12,289 nt of DNA from an uncultured Bacteroidota bacterium (GCA_913062655.1 CAJXXO010000050.1:1-12289); one strand, 5' to 3'. Numbered from the stretch's first letter, positions 1 to 7,517 are shown. The notes: a model not told the origin generated them from the letters alone. A program made the numbers and translations.

Positions 1-81
1 CGCCTGGAACTAAACCGTAATGCGGAACTCAACCCATACCGACAAGTATTTGTGAACATGGGTGGAGCTGTAAGACTATGA
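1..81 (+). CDS. C-terminal end of an unidentified protein (partial)
   Basis: An open frame runs from the window edge to TGA at 79-81 and encodes 26 visible residues ending in NMGGAVRL. The stop overlaps the sirtuin start as ATGA (78-81), the usual sign of translational coupling, which supports this being a real gene end. The alternating polar and hydrophobic residues near the end could be a last beta-strand of an outer-membrane barrel, but the piece is too short to assign a family. Confidence 0.6.
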   Translation, partial: RLELNRNAELNPYRQVFVNMGGAVRL

Positions 82-776
82 GTAATGCCAGACATTTGGT
101 CGTACTATCCGGTGCCGGCATGAGTGCCGAAAGTGGCATCCGCACCTTCCGCGATACGGGCGGACTGTGGGAGGAGTACGATATCTACGAAGTAGCTACC
201 CCCGAGGCTTTTGCCCGAGATCCGGAGCTGGTGCTGCGGTTTTACAATATGCGCAGAAAGGCCGCTCGTGAAGTAGAGCCTAATGCAGGCCACAAAGTGA
301 TAGCCGAACTGGAGCGCGATTTTACCGTCACCGTCATCACCCAAAATATTGACGACCTCCACGAGCGAGCGGGATCTACCCGTGTCCATCACCTCCATGG
401 AGAAATTTTAAAGGCCCGGAGTGTTACCACCGGTAAGTTGTACGACTGTCCGGGTGACATTCAACTGGGCGATCTGTGTCCTGATGGTGGGCAGCTACGC
501 CCGCATGTGGTATGGTTTGGCGAACCGGTGCCCGCCATTGAAGAGGCGGCTCGCATCTGTGCCACAGCCGATTACTTTGCCGTCATCGGTACCTCATTGC
601 AAGTGTACCCGGCAGCAGGACTGATTCACTACGTGCCATCTGAGGTGCCGAAATATATCATCGATCCAGACTTGGAGCGTGTACCGCTGGAAGAAAACCT
701 GACCTACATTCAGCAGCCGGCTACGACTGGCGTGATCGAATTGCAAAGACTATTACAAGAAGCCCAACATGGATAA
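78..776 (+). CDS. cobB: NAD-dependent protein deacylase, sirtuin class III (CobB/SIRT5-like)
   Basis: Sirtuins remove acyl groups from protein lysines using NAD+, releasing nicotinamide and O-acyl-ADP-ribose; this one should be cytoplasmic. The 232-residue protein has the full catalytic core: GAGMSAESGIRTFRD at residues 12-26 (NAD pocket), TQNIDDLH at 88-95, HLHGE with the catalytic His107, RPHVVWFGE at 141-149 and GTSLQVYPAAG near 170. Tyr56 and Arg59 form the Y-x-x-R pair that in SIRT5 and E. coli CobB binds succinyl or malonyl groups, so desuccinylase or demalonylase activity is possible. The small zinc module is reduced: only Cys124 and Cys134 lie in the segment that usually carries four cysteines, so zinc binding is doubtful. 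The start overlaps the preceding stop, and the last 8 bases overlap the Nudix gene. The family call is firm; substrate range is inferred. Confidence 0.93.
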   Translation: MSNARHLVVLSGAGMSAESGIRTFRDTGGLWEEYDIYEVATPEAFARDPELVLRFYNMRRKAAREVEPNAGHKVIAELERDFTVTVITQNIDDLHERAGSTRVHHLHGEILKARSVTTGKLYDCPGDIQLGDLCPDGGQLRPHVVWFGEPVPAIEEAARICATADYFAVIGTSLQVYPAAGLIHYVPSEVPKYIIDPDLERVPLEENLTYIQQPATTGVIELQRLLQEAQHG

Positions 777-1299
777 CCCCTGGCAGACGATACAGGAAAA
801 ACGTATGTATGACAACCCCTGGATTCGTGTGGATGAGCATGATGTGATCAATCCATCCGGTAATCCGGGCATCTATGGTGTCGTACACTTTAAGAATATT
901 GCCATCGGCATCATTCCCGTGGATGAGGAAGGCTACACCTGGCTGGTGGGGCAATACCGCTACCCCTTGCAAGCCTACTCCTGGGAGATCATTGAAGGTG
1001 GCGGGCCTATTGGCATCGATCCACTGGAGTCGGCCAAACGGGAGCTGTTGGAAGAAACGGGCATGACGGCCGAACACTGGGAACTGATCATCCCGAAGAT
1101 GCACCTCTCCAACTCCGTCACAGACGAGTATGCCATGATCTATGTCGCCAAAGGGCTCACCCAAGGCACCGCCCAACCGACCGACACGGAAGACCTAACC
1201 CTACAGCGTATTCCACTGGTGGACGCTATTGAAAAAGTACGCTCCGGAGACATTACCGATAGTATTAGTGTGGCGGGGTTGTTGTGGCTTAGCAATTAA
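769..1299 (+). CDS. Nudix hydrolase, ADP-ribose pyrophosphatase-like
   Basis: Nudix enzymes cleave nucleoside diphosphates linked to another moiety. The 176-residue length, the N-terminal beta domain (1-60) and the conserved GQYRYPL stretch at 61-67 fit the ADP-ribose/GDP-mannose pyrophosphatase branch. The Nudix box spans 77-99 and ends in RELLEETGM (91-99), keeping the metal-binding glutamates Glu95 and Glu96. The first conserved glutamate of the consensus G-x5-E-x7-REUxEExGU is Ile83 here, which is unusual against the general motif. The ATG lies inside the sirtuin gene (8-base overlap), so the two are probably translationally coupled. Because sirtuins produce O-acyl-ADP-ribose, hydrolysis of that product or of ADP-ribose is an attractive role, but this is inferred from context. 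Confidence 0.88.
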   Translation: MDNPWQTIQEKRMYDNPWIRVDEHDVINPSGNPGIYGVVHFKNIAIGIIPVDEEGYTWLVGQYRYPLQAYSWEIIEGGGPIGIDPLESAKRELLEETGMTAEHWELIIPKMHLSNSVTDEYAMIYVAKGLTQGTAQPTDTEDLTLQRIPLVDAIEKVRSGDITDSISVAGLLWLSN

Positions 1300-1353
1300 A
1301 AGTCATTAATGACAATTCAGTCTTGAATCAAATAAATGCCCCGCGCAATTTAG

Positions 1354-1665
1354 CTATTCGCCCATCGAGATCCACGGATTATTTGACAAAAGTCTATTAC
1401 TGTGGTGTACGGTTAAAATACTCACTTTATCCGATGAATTTACATAGTAAATCATCCTGTACATGCCTACTATGACTTCCCGAATGGTATCATCGTTTAT
1501 TTCAGGAACCTTACGTCCGGAATAGGGATGTTCAGAAAGTTGTTGTTCGATGGTTAAAAAGCGTTCAACCTGCCATTGAGCATATACCAAACTGTCTTTA
1601 GCTATAAAATCTGCAATCTGTTGGATGTCCTCTAATGACTGCTCCGTCCAAATCACTTCAGCCAT
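1354..1665 (-). CDS. ParE/RelE-family toxin of a type II toxin-antitoxin module
   Basis: This 103-residue protein has the RelE/ParE fold signature: a W-T-x-x-(S/A)-x-x-D-(I/L) start (VIWTEQSLEDI), helices ending in IAKDSLVYA, the central HPYSGRKVPE, IREVIVGMYRMIYYV, and the terminal ILTVHHSNR. HP-x-x-GR and IRE followed by YR-x-x-Y are typical of ParE-like toxins, which in various members inhibit gyrase or cleave mRNA; which applies here cannot be told. Its ATG overlaps the end of the upstream gene by 13 bases, the usual antitoxin-toxin arrangement. It lies on the opposite strand to the sirtuin/Nudix genes and converges with them. Confidence 0.85.
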   Translation of the reverse strand: MAEVIWTEQSLEDIQQIADFIAKDSLVYAQWQVERFLTIEQQLSEHPYSGRKVPEINDDTIREVIVGMYRMIYYVNSSDKVSILTVHHSNRLLSNNPWISMGE

Positions 1666-1835
1666 GGCTTCAGTTTCTCTCTAGCTTGTTCTGCAGTATA
1701 GGTTTTCCCACTTTTAACTTGTTCCAGACCTGTTTCGATCTTGTTGATCAGGATGATTCGGTCAATCAGTTCATCCATAGAAAACGTGTCTGGAAGGTCT
1801 TGTAGACTTTGCAATACTTTCTCTTTGGTCAGCAT
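1653..1835 (-). CDS. Antitoxin partner of the ParE/RelE-type toxin
   Basis: This small acidic and basic helical protein (60 residues from ATG at 1833-1835) contains LPDTFSMDELIDRI, an INKIETGLEQVKSGKTYT stretch and EQAREKLKPWLK at the end. The pattern of a helix-rich N-terminus and a short lysine-rich tail resembles the addiction-module antitoxins that sit before ParE/RelE toxins in Bacteroidota. The frame stays open to a TTG at 1860-1862, but that would add nine residues and needs a rare start, so the ATG is preferred. The stop at 1653-1655 lies inside the toxin gene. Such antitoxins usually bind the toxin and repress their own promoter. The family is assigned mostly from context. Confidence 0.75.
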   Translation of the reverse strand: MLTKEKVLQSLQDLPDTFSMDELIDRIILINKIETGLEQVKSGKTYTAEQAREKLKPWLK

Positions 1836-1867
1836 ACTGATCTTTGTTTCTCTAAGGTACAAGATAA

Positions 1868-1881
1868 TCGAAATGATTCGA
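1868..1881. promoter_or_regulatory. Candidate operator upstream of the toxin-antitoxin genes
   Basis: A perfect inverted repeat TCGAA-N4-TTCGA lies 33 bases upstream of the antitoxin ATG, where an autoregulated antitoxin promoter would be. No convincing -7/-33 pair was found beside it. Assignment as an operator is inference from position and symmetry; a 5-bp arm can occur by chance. Confidence 0.3.
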
Positions 1882-1975
1882 GTATCTACCTAACGAGGGA
1901 ATTGGATACAAAGTACCGGAGCTCTATTTATGGAGCTATCTGCCATTAGAATGGATGTACAAAGGGATATACTAC

Positions 1976-3784
1976 CTACCCCTTAGCAGCATTCCCTGCC
2001 CGCTTGCGCTCGTGCTCTTTTAGCAATACCTTACGCAGTCGGATCGACTCGGGTGTTACCTCTACATATTCATCAGCCTGTATGTATTCCAATGCCTCTT
2101 CCAGGGTAAATACCACTGGTGGTGTCAGCTTCACCTTATCATCTGAGCCGGAGGCCCGGACGTTGGTCAGTTTTTTGGTCTTGGTCACATTCACCACCAT
2201 ATCGCCTGGTCGGCTATTCTCTCCAATCACCATGCCCTCGTAGACTTCTGCATTGGCCGGGACAAAGAACTTACCACGATCCTGCAGATTGAACAGCGAA
2301 TAAGGAATCGCTTTCCCGTTTTCCATGCTGATCAGTGAGCCGTTAATGCGACCCGGAATGGTGCCTTTCCACGGCTGGTATTCCAGGTAGCGGTGTGTAA
2401 TAATGGCTTCACCTGCGGTGGCCGTGATCATCTGGTTGCGCAGACCGATAATGCCACGCGAGGGAATGATAAACTTGAGGACGGTACGGTCATTCTTAGG
2501 CTCCATGGTGATCAGCTCACCTTTTCGCTGGCTCACCATTTCGATGGCAGTACCGGAGTGATCCTTCGGAATGTCGATAGTCAGTTCCTCCACCGGTTCA
2601 TGCTTCTGCCCGTTGATCTCTTTTAGAATAACATGAGGCTGCCCTACCTGTAATTCATAGCCTTCTCTGCGCATGGTCTCGATCAGTACCGACAAGTGCA
2701 GTACCCCCCGACCGTACACATTGAAGCTATCAGCCGAACCGGTAGGCTCTACACGTAAGGCCAGGTTCTTTTCCAGCTCTTTTTCTAAACGCTCTTTGAT
2801 GTGGCGGGAGGTCACAAACTTACCTTCCTTACCAAAGAATGGGGAATTGTTGATGGTGAAGAGCATACTCATGGTCGGCTCATCGATGGCGATGGTCGGC
2901 AGTGCTTCCGGATTCTCCAGGTCGGCAATGGTATCGCCAATATCGAAGCCTTCCAGGCCGGTCACCGCACAAATATCACCCGCCTGCACTTGCTCTACTT
3001 TCTCGCGTCCCATACCGGCAAAGGTGAAGACTTCTTTTACCTTACTTTTCACTTTCGTGCCATCCCGCTTTACCAGTGTTACTTGCTGGTTGACCTTCAA
3101 CACACCACGCTGCAGGCGTCCAATAGCCACACGACCTGTGTAGCTGGAGTAATCCAGCGAAGTGATCAGCATCTGTGTAGTACCTTCAGAGACCTTTGGT
3201 GCCGGAATATGCTCCAGAATGCTATCCATCAGGAAGGTGATATCCTCGGTGGGCGTTTTCCAGTCGGGCCCCATCCAGCCTTGCTTGGCTGAGCCATAGA
3301 CGGTATGGAAGTCGAGCTGCTCTTCTGTGGCATCGAGGGTAAACATCAGGTCGAATACCTGCTCGTGCACCTCGTCTGGCGTACAGTTGTCCTTATCCAC
3401 CTTGTTGACTACCACGATCGGTTTCAGGTTAAGCTCAAGGGCTTTTTGCAATACAAAACGCGTCTGCGGCATCGGGCCCTCAAAGGCATCCACCAGTAGC
3501 AACACGCCATCGGCCATGTTGAGCACACGCTCTACTTCGCCCCCAAAGTCGCTGTGACCGGGGGTGTCGATGATGTTGATCTTCACGTCTTTGTAGGTCA
3601 CGGCTGCATTCTTCGCCAGGATGGTGATTCCGCGTTCGCGCTCCAGGTCGTTGTGGTCCATGATCAACTCACCAGGATTCTCGTGATCGCTGAAGAGTTC
3701 GCCTGCATGGAGCATTTTATCTACCAGGGTGGTCTTGCCGTGGTCTACGTGGGCAATGATGGCAATATTCCGGATGGATTTCAT
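1976..3784 (-). CDS. typA: Translational GTPase TypA/BipA
   Basis: TypA (BipA) is a ribosome-binding GTPase related to EF-G and LepA. It helps assemble the large ribosomal subunit and is needed for growth under cold and other stresses. The 602-residue length is normal for the family. GTPase motifs are intact: AHVDHGKT at 11-18 (G1), RGIT at 51-54 (G2), DTPGH at 73-77 (G3), NKVD at 127-130 (G4) and GSAKQG at 164-169 (G5). A beta-barrel domain II, EF-G-like domains III and V and the BipA-specific C-terminal domain follow. The basic C-terminus (LLKEHERKRAGNAAKG) is also typical. The ATG at 3782-3784 begins the standard MKSIRNIAIIAHVDHGKT opening. The gene has its own -7 box at 3810-3817, though read-through from the FKBP gene 115 bases upstream is possible. 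Confidence 0.98.
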   Translation of the reverse strand: MKSIRNIAIIAHVDHGKTTLVDKMLHAGELFSDHENPGELIMDHNDLERERGITILAKNAAVTYKDVKINIIDTPGHSDFGGEVERVLNMADGVLLLVDAFEGPMPQTRFVLQKALELNLKPIVVVNKVDKDNCTPDEVHEQVFDLMFTLDATEEQLDFHTVYGSAKQGWMGPDWKTPTEDITFLMDSILEHIPAPKVSEGTTQMLITSLDYSSYTGRVAIGRLQRGVLKVNQQVTLVKRDGTKVKSKVKEVFTFAGMGREKVEQVQAGDICAVTGLEGFDIGDTIADLENPEALPTIAIDEPTMSMLFTINNSPFFGKEGKFVTSRHIKERLEKELEKNLALRVEPTGSADSFNVYGRGVLHLSVLIETMRREGYELQVGQPHVILKEINGQKHEPVEELTIDIPKDHSGTAIEMVSQRKGELITMEPKNDRTVLKFIIPSRGIIGLRNQMITATAGEAIITHRYLEYQPWKGTIPGRINGSLISMENGKAIPYSLFNLQDRGKFFVPANAEVYEGMVIGENSRPGDMVVNVTKTKKLTNVRASGSDDKVKLTPPVVFTLEEALEYIQADEYVEVTPESIRLRKVLLKEHERKRAGNAAKG

Positions 3785-3809
3785 TCGATAGTATTTCTAA
3801 AATTGGCGG

Positions 3810-3817
3810 CAAAGGTA
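3810..3817 (-). promoter_or_regulatory. Predicted typA promoter (-7 box)
   Basis: On the minus strand this reads TACCTTTG, a full match to the Bacteroidota -7 consensus TAnnTTTG. It would place the transcript start near 3803, about 20 bases before the typA ATG. No clear TTTG -33 element lies at the expected 19-21 bp distance. The same octamer occurs before tetR and the dehydrogenase. Confidence 0.5.
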
Positions 3818-3878
3818 CGGGTAGTTCTCCTGATTTTGAGGGAAATAGACAAACAGCAGAAAATTTAATCTACCCGTA
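3816..3878. repeat. 9-bp inverted repeat around the typA promoter region
   Basis: TACGGGTAG at 3816-3824 is matched by its exact reverse complement CTACCCGTA at 3870-3878, with 45 bases between. One arm touches the typA -7 box. It could be a regulator site or form a long-loop hairpin in a transcript reading through from the FKBP gene; no T tract follows, so it is not an obvious terminator. Confidence 0.35.
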
Positions 3879-3899
3879 TGCCTCGTCCATTGCTACACG

Positions 3900-5177
3900 C
3901 TATTGTGTTGGCTTTACTTTCAGCACTTCCACTGTAAAGCGCAGGTTGGTAAAGGGATCGATTTGATCGCCTCCTCCTTGTCCATACGCCATGGGAGATG
4001 GCAGCCATACGTCAGCGGTAGTGCCCACAGGCAGATGCAATAGCGCTCTCTTCAGACCGAGCAGCGGTGGCTGACCGTCCAGTGTCAATGTCATAGGCCT
4101 TTCCTCTTCACTGCGGCTGGTTTGGATAACATGCCCCCCCAACGTTTTGATCGTATAATGAAAGGCCACGGCTTCTCCTGGTTGGGCTTGCCCGCGATCA
4201 CGGGCTTTCAATACGGTAAAGGCATAATAGGGGCTGTCCACACGCACCACCTGTGCCGTATCGGGATCAAACTGCTTTCTGATGGCAGCCCAATCTTCTG
4301 CCAATTGTTTAGCGGGATCATAGACGTGGTCAATTTTCAGGGTAAATACCAACACCGCATAGGGCGGAATGACCCCACCCGCCCCCCGCTTGCCGTACGC
4401 CAACGGAGAAGGGATACATACGGTGAGGCTGTCGCCTTCCCGAGCCCCTTGCAAGGCACGCTCCCACCCTTCAATCACCATGTTGCTGTCGGGAAAGAAA
4501 TAGTACGGTTCGCCCCTGTCCCAGCTATTTTCAAAGACATCCCCGGTAAATAACCGACCTTCATAGTGGACCCCCACCAGCCGGTGGCGCTGCACTTTTG
4601 GACCTTTGCCCCGGGTATGCGGAATGATGATCACCGAATCCTGCAGGTGGTAGTCGCCTACGGTGGTATCTTGCTGCAACCTTCGCTCAATAGCGGCCAG
4701 GTCACTTTGTATAGTAGCCTTTCTCTCCTGCCGCTTGCGCGTAATCAATGCTTCTTCACTAAGAATTTCATCCACACGGATATGGTAGACCATATAAGCA
4801 GAAGAGCGGGCAAACTCAGGGATAAAATCCCGGTACAGCGAATCGACCGGTACCCAAAAATGGGCACTGTCACCTTCGTGCATCAGTGCAAGGCCTTCAC
4901 TGATATCGCCATTGAACTCCGGTAGATTGACCTGGTACTCTTCGGGCTCGCTACCAAAATCGTAGGTACTGAAAATCTCCTCCCCCTGATCATTCATCAG
5001 GGTAATATGCACCAGGCTGTAATCGCCAGGCTTAGGCAATTTTTTCCACCAATGCCGCTCAATGAACTTACGGTGAATCCCAGAATCCAGCTCCTTGGTG
5101 CCCCGTTCACCCGGCTGTGCCCAAAGCGATGGGGCCAGCAGTAGCCATAGTCCTACCCAAATCGTTTTACTGCGCAT
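3900..5177 (-). CDS. Exported protein with three FKBP-type isomerase domains, two degenerate
   Basis: FKBP domains catalyse cis-trans isomerisation of peptidyl-prolyl bonds and help proteins fold. The 425-residue protein starts with a signal peptide (hydrophobic core 6-19, likely cleaved after SLWA, residue 20), so it should be periplasmic. Domain 1 (about 35-138) is recognisable only by pattern. Domain 2 (181-286) keeps most active-site residues: Tyr205, Phe215, Val234-Ile235, Trp238, Tyr261 and Phe278, but Glu216 replaces the usual Asp. Domain 3 (317-425) keeps Tyr341, Tyr398 and Phe414 but lacks the Trp and the Phe-Asp pair, so is probably not catalytic. A charged helical linker (145-170) joins domains 1 and 2. 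The gene overlaps the upstream FKBP lipoprotein gene by 11 bases and is last in the operon. The two may have arisen by duplication. Confidence 0.88.
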   Translation of the reverse strand: MRSKTIWVGLWLLLAPSLWAQPGERGTKELDSGIHRKFIERHWWKKLPKPGDYSLVHITLMNDQGEEIFSTYDFGSEPEEYQVNLPEFNGDISEGLALMHEGDSAHFWVPVDSLYRDFIPEFARSSAYMVYHIRVDEILSEEALITRKRQERKATIQSDLAAIERRLQQDTTVGDYHLQDSVIIIPHTRGKGPKVQRHRLVGVHYEGRLFTGDVFENSWDRGEPYYFFPDSNMVIEGWERALQGAREGDSLTVCIPSPLAYGKRGAGGVIPPYAVLVFTLKIDHVYDPAKQLAEDWAAIRKQFDPDTAQVVRVDSPYYAFTVLKARDRGQAQPGEAVAFHYTIKTLGGHVIQTSRSEEERPMTLTLDGQPPLLGLKRALLHLPVGTTADVWLPSPMAYGQGGGDQIDPFTNLRFTVEVLKVKPTQ

Positions 5178-6426
5178 TCAGCACTTCAACGTCAAAGATC
5201 AGGATGCTATTGGGTGGAATGTTGCTTCCGCTGCCTCTTTCACCATAACCCAGCGGAGAAGGGAGGTAGAGGGTGCCTTTACCGCCTACGTTGAACAATG
5301 GAATACCGCGATCCCAGCCTTTGATCACTTGTCCGCGGCCCAGCACAAACTCAAAAGGTTGGCCACGGTCATACGAAGCGTCAAACTGCTTCCCATTGAG
5401 CAGGGTACCCCGGTAGTGGACGGTCACCTTCTGATTGGGTTGTGGCTTAGGGCCGTCACCGGGGCGTTCTACTGTGTAGTAGATGCCATCCGGACTCACC
5501 TGATAATCGGTGATACCCCGTTGATTGAGGTAGTTTTCGATCTGTTGTTGCTGTTCTTTCAGGAGCGCCTTCGGATCGCTCACCTCGACTACTTCGATGT
5601 CAAACTGCAGGTGCGCATTGGGCGGTATGGCTTCTCCGGCTCCGCGCTGGCCGTACCCCAGTGACGGTGGGATATAGATGGTACCTTTACCGCCTTCCTT
5701 GAAGAGCGGAACGCCCTTGTGCCAGCCTTCGATCACCTGCGACTCATTGATCACAAACGGGAACGGCTCCCCTCTGTCGAGGCTGGAGTCAAATTTCTTT
5801 CCATCCAACAATTTTCCGGTATAGTGCACCTTCACCTTATCACCCGAACCAGGTTGCTCACCGGTACCTTCTTCTTCCACCGTGTAGATAATGCCATCTG
5901 GTGATTCACGGTACTCGATACCTTGTGCTTCCAGGTGCTGGCGTATCACCAGCAATTCCGGTTCGAGCTTAGCCTTTTTGCGGGCTGCTTCGATCTCCGC
6001 ATATTCTTCTGCCGATATCACCGATTCCATCTTTATGGTAGCCGTAACCCATTCGCCCGGTTGTATGAAGTCGGGAGGCGACATCATTTTGAACAACGAA
6101 TCGGCCTGTAGGTAAAAGGTGGCGCTATCCCCCGGGCTCATCATCTGATAGAAGGCCATTGGATCGCCATAGCCGGCCGGACGGCCCATCATGTAATACA
6201 CCACATCCTGGTTGAAGGTGTTGTAGAAGGTACTGTCGCTCGCAGAGGTGTAGGCCAAGTGTACGCCAACATACTCCCCTACTTGTGGAGATGCACCTTC
6301 CTTATCGACATGAAATTCGTAAGGAATGCCGTTATCGGTGGTAGTCTCGGGCACTTGCGATGCTGAGCTGCAAGCCGCTACCCATACGGATAGGGCAAAG
6401 CTCAACAGGATGGTATAGTTTCTCAT
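5167..6426 (-). CDS. FKBP-type peptidyl-prolyl isomerase lipoprotein with three FKBP domains
   Basis: This 419-residue protein has a lipoprotein signal peptide with lipobox VAAC; Cys19 would be lipidated, placing it in a periplasm-facing membrane leaflet. Domain 1 (about 38-137) is degenerate and lacks the FKBP active-site aromatics. Domain 2 (178-282) has Tyr202, Phe212-Asp213, Val231-Ile232, Trp235, Tyr258 and Phe275. Domain 3 (314-419) has Tyr338, Phe348-Asp349, Val367-Ile368, Trp371, Tyr394 and Phe411. Both match the FKBP12 active site, so two active domains are expected. The start ATG overlaps the phosphoesterase stop as ATGA. Gliding Bacteroidota encode the FKBP lipoprotein GldI beside a DHH phosphoesterase and ndk; this gene occupies that place but is over twice the length of GldI, so a gliding or type IX secretion role is only a suggestion. 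Confidence 0.9.
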   Translation of the reverse strand: MRNYTILLSFALSVWVAACSSASQVPETTTDNGIPYEFHVDKEGASPQVGEYVGVHLAYTSASDSTFYNTFNQDVVYYMMGRPAGYGDPMAFYQMMSPGDSATFYLQADSLFKMMSPPDFIQPGEWVTATIKMESVISAEEYAEIEAARKKAKLEPELLVIRQHLEAQGIEYRESPDGIIYTVEEEGTGEQPGSGDKVKVHYTGKLLDGKKFDSSLDRGEPFPFVINESQVIEGWHKGVPLFKEGGKGTIYIPPSLGYGQRGAGEAIPPNAHLQFDIEVVEVSDPKALLKEQQQQIENYLNQRGITDYQVSPDGIYYTVERPGDGPKPQPNQKVTVHYRGTLLNGKQFDASYDRGQPFEFVLGRGQVIKGWDRGIPLFNVGGKGTLYLPSPLGYGERGSGSNIPPNSILIFDVEVLNAQ

Positions 6427-7442
6427 GATTGCAGGTATTTCGGTAGTGTGTGTTTAATTTTTTCAATCACCTTATCCAGCGGGGCTTCTTCCATGCCTCC
6501 GGCTGCATTCTTATGGCCGCCCCCGTTAAAATACTGGCGGGCGAACGTATTCATATCAATATCTCCCTTGGAGCGGAAAGAGAGTTTGACGTACCCTTCC
6601 TGCTCTGTGGCCAGTACACTGGCCTGTATGCCATCAATTTGAAGGGGGGTATTCACCAGTCCTTCTGTGTCACCTTTTTGCAGGTGAAATCGTAATTGGT
6701 CTTTTATCGACACTTCGATGATGGCATAGCCTACTTTGGCATTAACAAACATACGGTTGCTCCAGCAATGGCCAAAAAAGCGCATGCGGCTGATGGAAGC
6801 GGTATTAAAGATCTTATCGTAAATATCGAAGGTATCCAGCCCTTGTCGCATCAGGTCTGCGGTAATCTCGTGTACCCGCGCAGTGGTACTGGCATGCTGA
6901 AATGATCCGGTATCGGTAAGTATACCTGTGTACAGGCAAGCCGCCATTTGATAATCGATGAGCTCGGTATCCTCCATCAGCTCGATGAAATCGTACACCA
7001 ACTCAGCGGTAGAACTGGCTTGCGTAGTATGAAGTGAAAAATCGGTGAAGCTCTCCGGCTGCAAGTGGTGGTCGATCAGCATTTTAGGTGCTTCCGCTTC
7101 TTGCAAGGGCTTGGCCAGGTCCTTCACCCGATCGGGGGCATTATAGTCGAGGCAAAATATCAGATCGGCATGTTTCAGTGCCTGCTCCGCTACCGGTTGC
7201 GATTTGTCGTACAGGATTACCTCTTGATTACCCGGCATCCAGTGAAGAAACTTGGGATACTCATTAGGCGCTATGACCGTGGTGAGGTGGCCTTTCTTTC
7301 GCAGGTAATGAGAAAGGCCAAGTGAGCTGCCGATGGCGTCTCCATCGGGATTGTAATGCGTGGTAATCACTACCTTTTTAGGGGTAGCCAGCAAGGCTTT
7401 CAATTCATCCAATCGGTCAATCGATACAGTGGGTATCGCCAC
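6423..7442 (-). CDS. nrnA: DHH/DHHA1 phosphoesterase, NrnA-like (oligoribonuclease / pAp phosphatase)
   Basis: NrnA-type enzymes degrade very short RNA oligomers and dephosphorylate 3'-phosphoadenosine 5'-phosphate. Metal-binding motifs are present in order: HYNPDGDAIGSS, CLDYNAPDRV, IDHH, and YTGILTDTGSFQ. The C-terminal DHHA1 substrate motif GGGHKNAAGG is also intact. The frame is open to a GTG at 7518-7520 (365 residues), but the GTG at 7440-7442 is preferred: it gives 339 residues, close to the family norm, removes a leader unlike the family, and lies about 20 bases after the expected transcript start of the -7 box at 7468-7475. The stop overlaps the FKBP lipoprotein start, so it heads a three-gene operon. 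The family is certain; the exact substrate and start are less so. Confidence 0.9.
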   Translation of the reverse strand: MAIPTVSIDRLDELKALLATPKKVVITTHYNPDGDAIGSSLGLSHYLRKKGHLTTVIAPNEYPKFLHWMPGNQEVILYDKSQPVAEQALKHADLIFCLDYNAPDRVKDLAKPLQEAEAPKMLIDHHLQPESFTDFSLHTTQASSTAELVYDFIELMEDTELIDYQMAACLYTGILTDTGSFQHASTTARVHEITADLMRQGLDTFDIYDKIFNTASISRMRFFGHCWSNRMFVNAKVGYAIIEVSIKDQLRFHLQKGDTEGLVNTPLQIDGIQASVLATEQEGYVKLSFRSKGDIDMNTFARQYFNGGGHKNAAGGMEEAPLDKVIEKIKHTLPKYLQS

Positions 7443-7467
7443 AAGCGCTGTTTTAGTGAGAAAGGCA

Positions 7468-7495
7468 CAAAAATAAGGGCTTTTCTTTGCCGCAA
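7468..7495 (-). promoter_or_regulatory. Predicted promoter of the phosphoesterase-FKBP operon
   Basis: On the minus strand TATTTTTG at 7475-7468 matches the -7 consensus TAnnTTTG exactly. A TTG at 7495-7493 lies 17 bp upstream, slightly closer than the usual 19-21. The box lies inside the longest possible reading frame of the phosphoesterase and therefore argues for the downstream GTG start. Confidence 0.5.
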
Positions 7496-7517
7496 GGATT
7501 TTGAATCGGTAATTTTG
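7486..7517 (+). promoter_or_regulatory. Predicted ndk promoter (-33 and -7 boxes)
   Basis: TTTG at 7486-7489 and TAATTTTG at 7510-7517 are separated by 20 bp, matching the Bacteroidota consensus in both boxes and spacing. The transcript would start near 7523, about 29 bases before the ndk ATG. It overlaps the divergent phosphoesterase promoter. Confidence 0.7.

Noticed and set aside
1302..1313. Perfect palindrome GTCATTAATGAC after the Nudix gene
   Set aside because: Only 12 bases, AT-rich, no loop and no T tract; not convincing as terminator or operator.
1915..1940. Hairpin AGCTC/GAGCT downstream of typA as its terminator
   Set aside because: Only five pairs with an 8-base loop and no T run in the direction of transcription.
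2004..3868. Several reading frames of 64-163 codons on the plus strand across typA and its upstream region
   Set aside because: They lie opposite a complete, strongly conserved TypA gene, have no recognisable domains, and are explained by its codon composition.
4122..5664. Plus-strand reading frames of 119-189 codons over the two FKBP genes
   Set aside because: They are shadows of conserved FKBP domains; their translations show no family features.
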